From NCBI RefSeq assembly GCF_000730665.1, contig NZ_BBIV01000024.1, forward strand, positions 22,938 through 86,937: 64,000 nucleotides of DNA, given 5' to 3'. The notes below the pieces were generated by a model. It worked only from the letters and a program-made list of their open reading frames with translations. It made no database searches and was not told the origin of the DNA. Both the position numbers and the translations under genes were made by a program. Source of the stretch: Pseudomonas plecoglossicida NBRC 103162 = DSM 15088. Lineage in GTDB: Bacteria > Pseudomonadota > Gammaproteobacteria > Pseudomonadales > Pseudomonadaceae. This document shows positions 1 to 10,880 of this stretch, piece after piece (position 1 is the stretch's first letter; every line of letters starts with the position of its first letter).

Positions 1-588
1 GCAGCAGTCCAGCACCTCCTGGGTGGCATGGGTGACCCTGCTCTGCGTCGCGCTTTCGCGCCAGGTTGCCGAGAGCGAATGGCGGCGGAAAATGGCCGTT
101 GGCGCAAGCCTGATCAATGAGCCGTTGCCTGCGGCGGAGGGCTCAAGGTTGATCGGCCCTGCAAGCCCCTGGGTTTCCCAGCTTTCGAGGGCGTTGCGGG
201 TGACATTGCCGATGTCGAAGCAGCGGCCGTTGACGCTGTTCTCGCCCCGGCGGTACCAGCGCACCAAGGCGTCGGCGAAGCCCGCGAAATCGAATTTGCC
301 TTGGGTGGCGTAGGTATCCGCCAGGCACAGCGCCATGCTGGTGTCGTCGGTCCATTCGCCAGGGGCCAGGCGGAAAGGCCCACCGCCGACCATGTCGTCA
401 ACATGGCCCGCGTCGCGGCGCTGGAACTCCAGGGTGGTGCCCACGGCATCGCCAATTGCCAGGCCCAGCAGAGCACCTTGTGCACGGTCGAGGGCCTGGT
501 CCGGTGAAAGCGTGCAGGGCCTGTCGTCCAGCCAGACGGGTTTTACCCGTGGCAGCCGGGGGGCGTCGGGCTTGAGCATGTAGTCCAT
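1..588 (-). CDS. ADP-ribosylglycohydrolase family protein, 3' part outside the window
   Basis: The frame is open for 196 codons from ATG 588 to the window edge. After a Pro-rich start it reads RAQGALLGLAIGDAVGTTLE and then GEWTDDTSMALCLA, the two hallmark blocks of the ADP-ribosylglycohydrolase (DraG/ARH) fold. The aspartates in GDAVG and the TDDTS motif are the usual magnesium ligands. Members remove ADP-ribose from proteins or small molecules; the substrate cannot be told here. No Shine-Dalgarno stands ahead of ATG 588. A good one (AAGGAG) lies ahead of ATG 683, in another frame that overlaps this one by 46 nt, so the true start may lie there with a frameshift between (see 543-683). Confidence 0.82.
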   Translation of the reverse strand, partial: MDYMLKPDAPRLPRVKPVWLDDRPCTLSPDQALDRAQGALLGLAIGDAVGTTLEFQRRDAGHVDDMVGGGPFRLAPGEWTDDTSMALCLADTYATQGKFDFAGFADALVRWYRRGENSVNGRCFDIGNVTRNALESWETQGLAGPINLEPSAAGNGSLIRLAPTAIFRRHSLSATWRESATQSRVTHATQEVLDCC

Positions 589-683
589 GCGCGCAGCAGC
601 TGCGGCGAGACTTCGGGGAGCAGGTGGTGGTAGCGCTGCGCGTATTCGCTCAGCGCGGCGTCCGGGCTTCTGAGGTCGATCAT
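543..683 (-). CDS. Small ORF overlapping the glycohydrolase start: leader peptide or frameshifted N-terminus
   Basis: ATG 683 follows AAGGAG at a 5-nt spacing and opens a 46-codon frame starting MIDLRSPDAALSEYAQRYHH. It ends at TAA 543-545, within the glycohydrolase frame. The first 32 residues look like ordinary protein, while the rest (TTCSSPTPPGCHG) reads as out-of-frame sequence. Joining the first part to MDYMLKPDAP in the next frame would give one continuous protein. Either the gene carries a frameshift around 588-600 (mutation or sequencing error), or this is a short translationally coupled ORF. I cannot decide between these. Confidence 0.45.
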   Translation of the reverse strand: MIDLRSPDAALSEYAQRYHHLLPEVSPQLLRAWTTCSSPTPPGCHG

Positions 684-1306
684 GCGGGCTCCTTGCATGG
701 GGGGGTTGTCGTCCATGCGTCTATTCTGCGCACCCCGGCAATATCCTGGCAATGACGCGAACCAGGGTGGCATGGGTTCGATTAGTGATCAGGGCTGTAC
801 AGCGAAGGGATTCGTCACCGCGGTGAGTTCATCGCGGATAAATCCGCTCCTACAAAATTTGTGGGGCCTTGGTAGGAGCGAATTCATCCGCGATCCAGGG
901 CGCAGCCCTGGCCATAGCCCGTTCAACACGCCGTATTCCGTCGCATTGCCATCATTGCATGGCCTTTTGCCAAGCCCTGTAAGCCGCTGCAAAACGAGAC
1001 CCACTTCTCCTTTCTGAAAATAATTTCCAACTCATTTTCTCGGTCTTTTTTCCCGCCCCAGAGCCCTTGCCAGCAAGGGTCACCCCCGATTTTGCGCGCC
1101 CTCAACCGCACGTCGATGGCAATGCGACACCATTGCACCCGTTCACAAAACAGGGAAAAAATCGCCCCCCTCGCTGGAACTTCTCCTAAAGCGAGCTGCC
1201 CTACACGGCATTGCTGGCAACACGATATTCATGTGCCAGCACCGAGTTTCAGGTCCGCGCCAACGGCGTTACGGGACGAACACCAAGCTTCATGGACGAT
1301 GTACCG
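684..1306. other. Intergenic region between the glycohydrolase and the T6SS cluster
   Basis: No convincing gene is seen in these 623 bases. The only clear structure is the REP pair at 831-894. Open frames here have no ribosome binding site and poor codon use. The T6SS operon promoter must lie here or just downstream, but I could not pick a -35/-10 pair or a -24/-12 sigma-54 site with any confidence. Confidence 0.6.
831..894. repeat. Inverted pair of REP elements (REPIN-like)
   Basis: ATCGCGGATAAATCCGCTCC at 831-850, continuing to 853, is answered by its near-perfect reverse complement at 872-894 (21 of 23 positions pair). The arms are separated by about 18 nt. The GTAGGAGCG...ATCCGCGAT type is one of the common Pseudomonas REP families. 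It lies in the gap ahead of the T6SS operon. Confidence 0.8.
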
Positions 1307-2056
1307 ATGACACAGACGTTTGACGTCGAAGCACTGATCAGGCTGCGCGGCCAGACGCGGGCAATATCCGATGCGCTCAAGGCGCAGGCGTCGGATTACC
1401 TCGCCACCGTGGCCCCGCTGATCCGTCCGCAAACGCTGTTCGGCGAATACCTGCAGGGCGCGCAACGCAGCAGCGGGCGCGAAACCCAGGGCCACTTCCA
1501 GTCGCTCATCGAACTCTACGAGCGCATTGGCTCCGCCGCCCCCTTCCAGCTGGTGAGCGAGCTGGACGTGCCGCTCAACCTCATCAGCACCACCCCCGAA
1601 CTGTTCCCGCTCGAATACGACAAGGTCCTGGCCCAGAGCGGCCAGGTCATCCGCATCACCAGCCCGGTGCGCTGGGTGGTCGGCTTCCAGGGCTTCGAGC
1701 TGGCGCGCTTTCGCGCCGTGATCAACGACCCCAATCGCAGCAGCGCCGAGCTGTACCGCTTCGTGGTGCACTACCTGGTGCTGTTCTACTGCCTGAGCAA
1801 GTCGCCCGGCCTTGGCCGGCTGTTCGAGGGCCTGCGCTTCGGCCTGAGCTTCGAGCGCCTCAAGGGCCTGGGCGACTTGCCGTTCTGCATCATCGGCGCG
1901 CCGGTGCGTTCGGAACTGCCCGACGACGCGGTCATCCGCAGCAGCACGCAGATCGCCGGCAACACCAGCTTCGAAGAGCTGGTGGGCCGCGAAAACATCC
2001 TGGAAATGAACGACGAAATTCGTCAGCGCCTGCTGCTGACGATCGAAGGACTGTAA
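1307..2056 (+). CDS. T6SS-linked accessory protein of unknown function, first gene of the cluster
   Basis: A 249-residue soluble protein with no signal peptide and no recognisable catalytic motif; the middle (about 140-190) is rich in aromatic and hydrophobic residues (for example HYLVLFYCLSKSPGLGRLFE). It is co-oriented with tssB and ends 64 nt before it, so it probably belongs to the T6SS operon. ATG 1307 is preferred because GGA stands 9 nt upstream; ATG 1292 in frame is possible. Accessory genes at this position exist in other Pseudomonas T6SS clusters, but I cannot name this family. A structural partner of the sheath or of the short TssA at 20915 is a guess from context only. Confidence 0.75.
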   Translation: MTQTFDVEALIRLRGQTRAISDALKAQASDYLATVAPLIRPQTLFGEYLQGAQRSSGRETQGHFQSLIELYERIGSAAPFQLVSELDVPLNLISTTPELFPLEYDKVLAQSGQVIRITSPVRWVVGFQGFELARFRAVINDPNRSSAELYRFVVHYLVLFYCLSKSPGLGRLFEGLRFGLSFERLKGLGDLPFCIIGAPVRSELPDDAVIRSSTQIAGNTSFEELVGRENILEMNDEIRQRLLLTIEGL

Positions 2057-2120
2057 CGCGCGTCGCCCGTCAACGGGCCGCGCCATGTTTCGCAGCGAAT
2101 CGCTCGCACTGGAGATCACG

Positions 2121-2654
2121 ATGGCGAAGAAGGAAAGCACCCAGCACAAACTCGACCGCGTTCGCGCGCCACGGGTCCACATCACCTACGACGTGGACAT
2201 CGGCGATGCCATCGAGAAGAAGGAGTTGCCCTTCGTCGTCGGCGTGCTGGGCGACTTCTCCGGCAACCCGCTGGAGCCCTTGCCCAAGCTCAAGGACCGC
2301 AAGTTCGTGTTCATCGACCGCGACAACTTCAACGGCGTGCTCAAGGGCATCAAGCCGCGCCTGACCTACCGCGTCGACAACACCCTGGCCAAGAACGGCA
2401 CCCAGCTGGGCGTCGAGCTGAACTTCAACAGCATGGAAGACTTCGAGCCGCAGAACGTGGTCAAGCAGGTCGAGCCGCTGCGCAAGCTGCTGGAAGTGCG
2501 CAACAAGCTGGCTGACCTGCGCAACAAGATGGGCGGCAACGACAAGCTCGAAGAGCTGCTGATGGACGTGCTGCAGAACACCGAGAAGCTCAAAACCCTG
2601 GGCAAGGAATTCGGTCGCGAGGCCGCCGTCCCCGCCACCGACGGCAACGAGTAA
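2121..2654 (+). CDS. tssB: T6SS contractile sheath small subunit TssB (VipA)
   Basis: A 177-residue protein starting MAKKESTQHKLDRVRAPRVH with the family block VHITYDVDIGDAIEKKELPF, then the conserved FVFIDRDNFN and LRKLLEVRNKLADLRNK helices. TssB pairs with TssC to polymerise into the cytoplasmic contractile sheath around the Hcp tube; the C-terminal helix region interacts with ClpV in the family. ATG 2121 has GGAG 8 nt ahead. tssC follows after 14 nt. Confidence 0.96.
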   Translation: MAKKESTQHKLDRVRAPRVHITYDVDIGDAIEKKELPFVVGVLGDFSGNPLEPLPKLKDRKFVFIDRDNFNGVLKGIKPRLTYRVDNTLAKNGTQLGVELNFNSMEDFEPQNVVKQVEPLRKLLEVRNKLADLRNKMGGNDKLEELLMDVLQNTEKLKTLGKEFGREAAVPATDGNE

Positions 2655-2668
2655 GCAGGAGCCAGACG

Positions 2669-4171
2669 ATGACCGACAAGCAAGCACTCCCCCAGCAGGA
2701 CAGCGACCTGGTCGAGGTGGAAAACTTCGCCCCGCAGGCCTCGCTGCTCGACAGCATCATCTCGCAGAGCCGCGTGGCCCGCTCCGACACCGAGCGCAGC
2801 CGCACCCGCGACCTGATCGGCGAGCTGGTCAACCAGGTGCTCGAAGGCGAGATGACGCCGAGCAAGGACCTGATCGCCGTGCTCGACGCGCGCATCGCCG
2901 AAATCGACACGATGCTCTCCGAGCAGATGAACGAGATCATGCACGCCCGTGAGTTCCAGCAGCTGGAAGCCTCCTGGCGCGGCCTGAAGTACCAGGTCGA
3001 CCAGACCGAGACCAGCACCACGCTGAAGATCCACCTGCTCAACGCCTCGAAGAAGGACCTGGTGCGCGACCTCAAGGCCGCCAGCGAATTCGACCAGAGC
3101 GCGCTGTTCAAGAAGGTCTACGAAGAAGAGTACGGCACCTTCGGTGGCGCGCCGTTCGGCATGCTGATCGGTGACTACGAGTTCAACCGCAACCCCGAAG
3201 ACATGTACCTGCTCGAAGAGATCTCGCACGTGGCCGCCGCGGCCCACGCGCCGTTCATCTCGGCAGCCTCGCCCGAGCTGTTCGGCTGGGACTCGTTCAC
3301 CGACATGTCCGGCCCGCGTGACCTGGCGAAGATCTTCGACACCGTCGAATACGCCAAGTGGAAGTCGTTCCGCGCCTCGGAAGACTCGCGCTATGTCGGC
3401 CTGACCCTGCCCCACGTGCTCGGCCGCCTGCCCTACGGCCCGGATACCACGCCGGTGGAGGAGTTCAACTTCGTCGAAAGCGTCGATGGCCGCGACCACA
3501 ACAAGTACCTGTGGATGAACGCCGCCTACGCCCTGGGCACCCGTGTCACCGACGCGTTCTCGCGCTATGGCTGGTGCGTGGCGATCCGTGGCGTGGAAGG
3601 CGGTGGCCTGGTCGAAGGCCTGCCGACCCACACCTTCAAGACCGACGACGGCGAAATCGCCCTCAAGTGCCCGACCGAAATCGCCATCACCGACCGCCGC
3701 GAAAAAGAGCTGTCGGACCTGGGCTTCATCCCCCTGGTGCACTGCAAGGGCACCGACTACGCGGCGTTCTTCGGCACCCAGTCGGCGCAGAAGCAAAAGC
3801 AGTACAACACCGACATCGCCAACGCCAATGCACGCCTGTCGGCGCAGCTGCAGTACATCTTCGCCACCTCGCGCATCGCCCACTACATGAAGGCGATCAT
3901 GCGCGACAAGATCGGCAGCTTCGCCTCGCGCATGGACGTCGAGCGCTTCCTCAACCAGTGGCTGGCCAGCTACGTGCTGCTCGACGACACCGCCAGCCAG
4001 GAGGCCAAGGCCAAGTTCCCGCTGCGCGAAGCCCGCGCCGAGGTGTTCGAAGTGCCTGGCAAGCCTGGCGTGTACAAGGCCGTGACCTACCTGCGCCCGC
4101 ACTACCAGCTCGACGAACTGACCGCCTCGCTGCGCCTGGTCGCCGAACTGCCGCAAGGCGCCCGCGGCTGA
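2669..4171 (+). CDS. tssC: T6SS contractile sheath large subunit TssC (VipB)
   Basis: 500 residues, normal for TssC. Family landmarks are the block SWRGLKYQVDQTETSTTLKI (about residues 103-122), the GMLIGDYEF...NPEDMYLLEEIS stretch, and C-terminal LRPHYQLDELTASLRLVAEL. It forms the sheath with TssB. The start has AGGAG about 8 nt ahead. The gap to tssE is 27 nt. Confidence 0.97.
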   Translation: MTDKQALPQQDSDLVEVENFAPQASLLDSIISQSRVARSDTERSRTRDLIGELVNQVLEGEMTPSKDLIAVLDARIAEIDTMLSEQMNEIMHAREFQQLEASWRGLKYQVDQTETSTTLKIHLLNASKKDLVRDLKAASEFDQSALFKKVYEEEYGTFGGAPFGMLIGDYEFNRNPEDMYLLEEISHVAAAAHAPFISAASPELFGWDSFTDMSGPRDLAKIFDTVEYAKWKSFRASEDSRYVGLTLPHVLGRLPYGPDTTPVEEFNFVESVDGRDHNKYLWMNAAYALGTRVTDAFSRYGWCVAIRGVEGGGLVEGLPTHTFKTDDGEIALKCPTEIAITDRREKELSDLGFIPLVHCKGTDYAAFFGTQSAQKQKQYNTDIANANARLSAQLQYIFATSRIAHYMKAIMRDKIGSFASRMDVERFLNQWLASYVLLDDTASQEAKAKFPLREARAEVFEVPGKPGVYKAVTYLRPHYQLDELTASLRLVAELPQGARG

Positions 4172-4198
4172 CCGGCCACGTGTGTACAGGGATGACAC

Positions 4199-4681
4199 AT
4201 GAGTAACCAGGCCCGCCTGCTGCCTTCGCTGCTCGACCGACTGCTGGACGACCGTCCGTACCAGTCGGCCGAGCCTGCCGTGCAGCGCACCTGTTCGCTG
4301 GCCGAATACAAGGCGAGCATCGTCCGCGACCTGGAGGTACTGGTGAATACCCGCCAGTCCCTGATCGCCGACGAACTCGGCGGCTTCAGCCAGCTCGGTG
4401 GCTCCATCCTTGAATACGGCATGCCCGACTTCATCAGCCGCAGCGTGCTCGACCCGCAGGATCGCCGGCTCATCCAGCAGCAGCTGGAGCGGGCGATCAG
4501 CACCGGCGACCGGCGTTTTCGCCGGGTCCGCGTACAACTGCTGGCCCAGCAGAACGGCCACCGCATGTTGACCTTCCGGGTAGACGCCGTGCTGCGTCTG
4601 CAGGACATCAGCCGCCAGGTGTCGTTCGACGCCGTGCTGCAGGTCAACACCCAGGAATACAAAGTGCAGAACCTCAACTGA
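4199..4681 (+). CDS. tssE: T6SS baseplate protein TssE (gp25-like)
   Basis: 160 residues. The gp25-like core includes LGGSILEYGMPDF and the C-terminal strands RMLTFRVDAVL and VSFDAVLQVNTQEYKVQNLN. TssE is a baseplate wedge protein related to phage T4 gp25 that nucleates sheath assembly. Its stop TGA 4679-4681 shares one base with the tssF ATG at 4681, which implies translational coupling. Confidence 0.95.
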   Translation: MSNQARLLPSLLDRLLDDRPYQSAEPAVQRTCSLAEYKASIVRDLEVLVNTRQSLIADELGGFSQLGGSILEYGMPDFISRSVLDPQDRRLIQQQLERAISTGDRRFRRVRVQLLAQQNGHRMLTFRVDAVLRLQDISRQVSFDAVLQVNTQEYKVQNLN

Positions 4682-6501
4682 TGCTCGACGAACTGCTGCC
4701 CTACTACGAAAAGGAACTGTCGCACCTGCGCTTCCTCGGCCAGGAGTTCGCTGCGCAGTACCCGAAAATCGCCTCGCGCCTGCTGATCGAGGGCGACAAC
4801 TGCGAGGACCCGCACACCGAGCGCCTGATCGAGGCGTTCTCGTTCCTGTCGGCGCGGGTGCATAAAAAGCTGGACGACGAGTTCCCGGAAATCGTCGAGT
4901 CGTTCCTCGAGGTGCTGTACCCGCACTACCTGCGCCCTACCCCGTCGATGTCGATCGCCGAGCTGAGCCTGGGCAAGCAGGAGAAAGTCACCGAGGCCTA
5001 CCGCGTGGCCCGGCACACCGAGATGGTGGCCAATGCCGTCGAGGGCGTGGTGTGCAAGTTCCGCACCTGCTACCCGGTGGAGCTGTGGCCGATCGCCGTG
5101 CAACAGGCCTCGTTCGCCGAAATGGAACGCTCGGCCTTCAACGGCCACAGCGCCGACCTGGTGGCGCGCCTGCGCATTCGCCTGCAAGCCACCGGCGACG
5201 TGAAGTTCGGGCAAATGCAGATGGACCGGCTGCGCTTCTTCCTCGATGGCGAAGCGACGCTGATGCTGCAGCTGTACGAACTGCTGTTCAACAACCTGGC
5301 CAAGGCCACCCTGAGTTTCCTGGACGAAGGCCGCCCGCGTGAAGTTGCCTTGCCACGCGATGCCCTGAAGGCCGTGGGCTATGCCCGCGACGAAGGCCTG
5401 GTGGACTACTCCGAGCGCTCGTTCCTGGGCTATCGCCTGCTGCACGAGTACTTCACCTTCCCCGACAAGTTCATGTTCTTCGACCTCTCGGGGTTTGCCC
5501 GCATCCTGCAGGGCAAGACCATCGAGCAAGTGGAGATCAACTTCTACTTCAACGACTACGACCTCAGCGAGCGCCTGGCGCGGCTGACCCAGAACATCGG
5601 GCGCAACAACTTCAAGCTCAACTGCACGCCGATCATCAACCTGTTCCGCCAGCAGGCCGAGCCGATCAAGCTCACCCACACCCAGCACGAATACCCGGTG
5701 ACTCCGGACATCCGCCTGCACAACGCCGCCGAAGTGGTGTCGATCGACCGCGTGCGCCGGGTGCGCAAGCTCGGCGGCATCGACCAGGTCGGCACCTGCC
5801 AGCCGTTCTTCGAGCCGCGTGGCGAGCAGGACCCGCACAACAGCTTCTGGATCGCCCGCCGGCGCAACCAGGGCGACGCCACCGCCATGAGCATCCGCGT
5901 GGTCGACCGCGACCTTGAGCTGATCGACGGCAACAGCGACACCCTGAGCATCACCCTGACCTGCAGCAACCGCGACATCCCGCTGATGCTGCCGTTCGGT
6001 GGCGAGCATGGCGACTTCAACATCCCGGCCAACTCGGTGATCAAGGACATCCGCTGCCTGCGCAAGCCCACCGCCACGGTGCGCGTGCCGCTGGGCAAGG
6101 GCCTGATCTGGCGGTTGATCGCGCACCTGTCGCTCAACCACCTGTCGCTGGTCAGCCAGGGCCGCGAAGTGCTGCTGGAACTGCTGTCGCTGTACAACTA
6201 CCGCAACGTCTCGGCCATCCGCAAACAGATCAACGGCATCAAGGCCATCAGCAGCGAGCCGACGGTCGCCCGGATCGGCCACCCGCGGCCGAACTTCGTG
6301 CGCGGCGTGGGCATCACCCTGACCTTCGACGAAAGCCAGTTCACCGGCAGCGGCGTGTACCTGTTCGGCATGGTGCTGGACCACTTCTTCGGCCAGTACT
6401 GCTCGATGAACAGCTTCACCCAACTGACCCTGCGCACCCAACAACGAGAAAAGAGAGTCGTCCAATGGCCAGCACGTACTGGCGATCAGCCCCTGGTCTG
6501 A
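4681..6501 (+). CDS. tssF: T6SS baseplate protein TssF
   Basis: 606 residues beginning MLDELLPYYEKELSHLRFLG, the highly conserved TssF N-terminus, followed by FAAQYPKIASRLLIEGDNCE. TssF forms the baseplate wedge with TssG, TssE and TssK. The 3' end overlaps tssG by 37 nt, so the two are read in different frames over that stretch and are probably coupled. Confidence 0.97.
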   Translation: MLDELLPYYEKELSHLRFLGQEFAAQYPKIASRLLIEGDNCEDPHTERLIEAFSFLSARVHKKLDDEFPEIVESFLEVLYPHYLRPTPSMSIAELSLGKQEKVTEAYRVARHTEMVANAVEGVVCKFRTCYPVELWPIAVQQASFAEMERSAFNGHSADLVARLRIRLQATGDVKFGQMQMDRLRFFLDGEATLMLQLYELLFNNLAKATLSFLDEGRPREVALPRDALKAVGYARDEGLVDYSERSFLGYRLLHEYFTFPDKFMFFDLSGFARILQGKTIEQVEINFYFNDYDLSERLARLTQNIGRNNFKLNCTPIINLFRQQAEPIKLTHTQHEYPVTPDIRLHNAAEVVSIDRVRRVRKLGGIDQVGTCQPFFEPRGEQDPHNSFWIARRRNQGDATAMSIRVVDRDLELIDGNSDTLSITLTCSNRDIPLMLPFGGEHGDFNIPANSVIKDIRCLRKPTATVRVPLGKGLIWRLIAHLSLNHLSLVSQGREVLLELLSLYNYRNVSAIRKQINGIKAISSEPTVARIGHPRPNFVRGVGITLTFDESQFTGSGVYLFGMVLDHFFGQYCSMNSFTQLTLRTQQREKRVVQWPARTGDQPLV

Positions 6502-7531
6502 TCGATCAGGCCAGAGCCGAGCCGCACCGATTCGAATTCTTCCAATTGGTGCGTCTGCTTCGCCTGCACTACAGCCGCACCGGCCGCATGGACCTGGCAA
6601 CGCGGCCGCACGAAGACCCGCTGCGTTTTCGCACCCAGCTGTCGCTGGCGTTCCCCGCCAGCGAAGTCAGCGACCTGCACTTCGAGCGCGAAGGCAAGGT
6701 GTCACCGGCCGGGCTGCCGCTGTCGGAAGTGCAGGTCACCTTCATGGGGCTGGTCGGGCCGTCCGGCGTGCTGCCGCGCCCTTATACCGAGCTGTTGCTG
6801 GAACGCCACGTGCAATACCGCGACGATGCCGCCCACGCGTTTCTCGACATCTTCTCGCACCGCATGACCACGCTGTTCTACGAAGCGTGGCAGAAGTACA
6901 AGTTCCATATCGAGCACGAGCGCAACGGCACCTCGGGCTTCGACGGCTACCTGCTCAACCTGGTGGGCCTGGGGCCGCGTGCCCAGGCGCTGAAGTTCGA
7001 ACAGCCACAACCGGTGCTGCGCCGCGAACTGTTCAGCTACTTCGCCGGCCTGCTCAGCCAGAAGCCGCGCAACGCGCTGAACCTCGAACGCATGCTCGGC
7101 TTCTATTTCGGCCTGCCGATCCAGGTCAGGCAGTTCGCTGGCCGCTGGCTCAACCTGCAGCCCGAGCAGTGCACCCAGCTGGGGCGCAAGAACGCCCAGC
7201 TCGGCCACAGCGCCGTGGCCGGCAACCGGGTGTGGGACTACCAGTCGAGCATCCGCATCGAACTGGGCCCGTTGGCGCTGGCCGACTACCAGCGTTTCCA
7301 GCCGGGCACCGAGGACTACCGCAAGCTGGTCGAGCTGGTGCGCTTCTATATAGGTGCCGAACTCGACTTCGAAATCGCCCCTCGCCTCAAGCGCGAAGCG
7401 GTGCCGCGTGCCCAGCTGGGCCGCAGCGGCAACGTCGCCCTGGGCTGGCTGGGCTGGCTCAAACGCCCTGGTCGCGACGCAGAACCTTCGCGTTGCGCCG
7501 TCTTCCACATTCCTTACGATGGGGTCGCCTT

Positions 7532-7535
<4 letters not shown>
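6465..7535 (+). CDS. tssG: T6SS baseplate protein TssG
   Basis: 356 residues with the family signature EPHRFEFFQLVRLL near the N-terminus (about 19-32), FMGLVGPSGVLPRPYTE (about 93-109) and a C-terminal FYIGAELDFEI. TssG is the baseplate partner of TssF. ATG 6465 lies within the end of tssF. The stop at 7533-7535 overlaps the clpV GTG start. Confidence 0.96.
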
Positions 7536-10129
<2,594 letters not shown>

Positions 10130-10148
10130 ACCCGGAGGTCTTACCGTG

Positions 10149-10880
10149 ATGTACACCCCACACCCCGCCTTCAAGCGCCTGACCGCCGCAGCCCTGCTGC
10201 TGGCACTGGCCGGCTGCGGCGTCAGCGACCGCATCGGCAAGCGCATGGAAGACAGCTGGGCGGCCGACATGCTGGCCGACAGCGAGAAGGTGATCCTCAC
10301 CGCCGATGGCGGCAACCAGCTCAACCCTGGCGCCGACGGCAAGCCGCTGTCGGTGGTGATGCGGGTGTACCAGCTGACCGACCTCGAGCGCTTCGCCGCC
10401 AGCGACGCCGACACCCTCTGGGAGGCGCCGGAAAAAGCCCTGGGCAACACCCTGATCGACGCCCGCGAGCTCACCTTGCTGCCGGGCATCGGCCAGATCG
10501 ACCAATGGCCACTGGCGCAAAGCACCCGCTACGTCGGCGTGGCGGCGTTCTTCCGCGATGAGCAGGATGCCCGCTGGAAGGTCGCCTTCGATGCCGACTC
10601 GCTGCGCAAGGACGGCATCTGGTTCTCCTCCGATGGCCTGCGGATTCTCGTCGACAACACCGACATCACCGCCGTGCGCGGCATGGACGTGCTGAACAAG
10701 CCGCCCACCGCCGACCAGCTGGCGGCGGCCAGGCAGCAGCAATCGCAGCCGGCCGGCGCGCCAACCCTGGGCGACAAGGTGCAGGACGCGGTGGTCGACA
10801 AGGCCGCCGACGCTGCCGGGCAGTCGGTCGGCAAGGCCATGGATTCAACCTTCAATTCACTAGTGGATAGCGTCAAATGA
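10149..10880 (+). CDS. tssJ: T6SS outer-membrane lipoprotein TssJ, with a C-terminal extension
   Basis: 243 residues. The N-terminus has a lipoprotein signal ending LALAGCGVS, so the mature protein begins at the Cys and is anchored in the outer membrane, where it holds the tip of TssM. The transthyretin-like core runs to about residue 185. Beyond it are about 60 residues (AARQQQSQPAG..., then an Ala/Asp/Val-rich tail) that typical TssJ proteins of 160-190 residues lack. GGAGG at 10134-10138 suits either GTG 10146 or ATG 10149. The stop overlaps tssK by 4 nt. Confidence 0.9.
   Translation: MYTPHPAFKRLTAAALLLALAGCGVSDRIGKRMEDSWAADMLADSEKVILTADGGNQLNPGADGKPLSVVMRVYQLTDLERFAASDADTLWEAPEKALGNTLIDARELTLLPGIGQIDQWPLAQSTRYVGVAAFFRDEQDARWKVAFDADSLRKDGIWFSSDGLRILVDNTDITAVRGMDVLNKPPTADQLAAARQQQSQPAGAPTLGDKVQDAVVDKAADAAGQSVGKAMDSTFNSLVDSVK

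Noticed and set aside
2366..4561. Very long open frame antisense to tssB, tssC and tssE
   Set aside because: It lies wholly over well-supported genes. Its Val/Gln/His/Leu-rich composition is typical of the antisense frame of GC-rich genes, and it has no binding site or recognisable motif.
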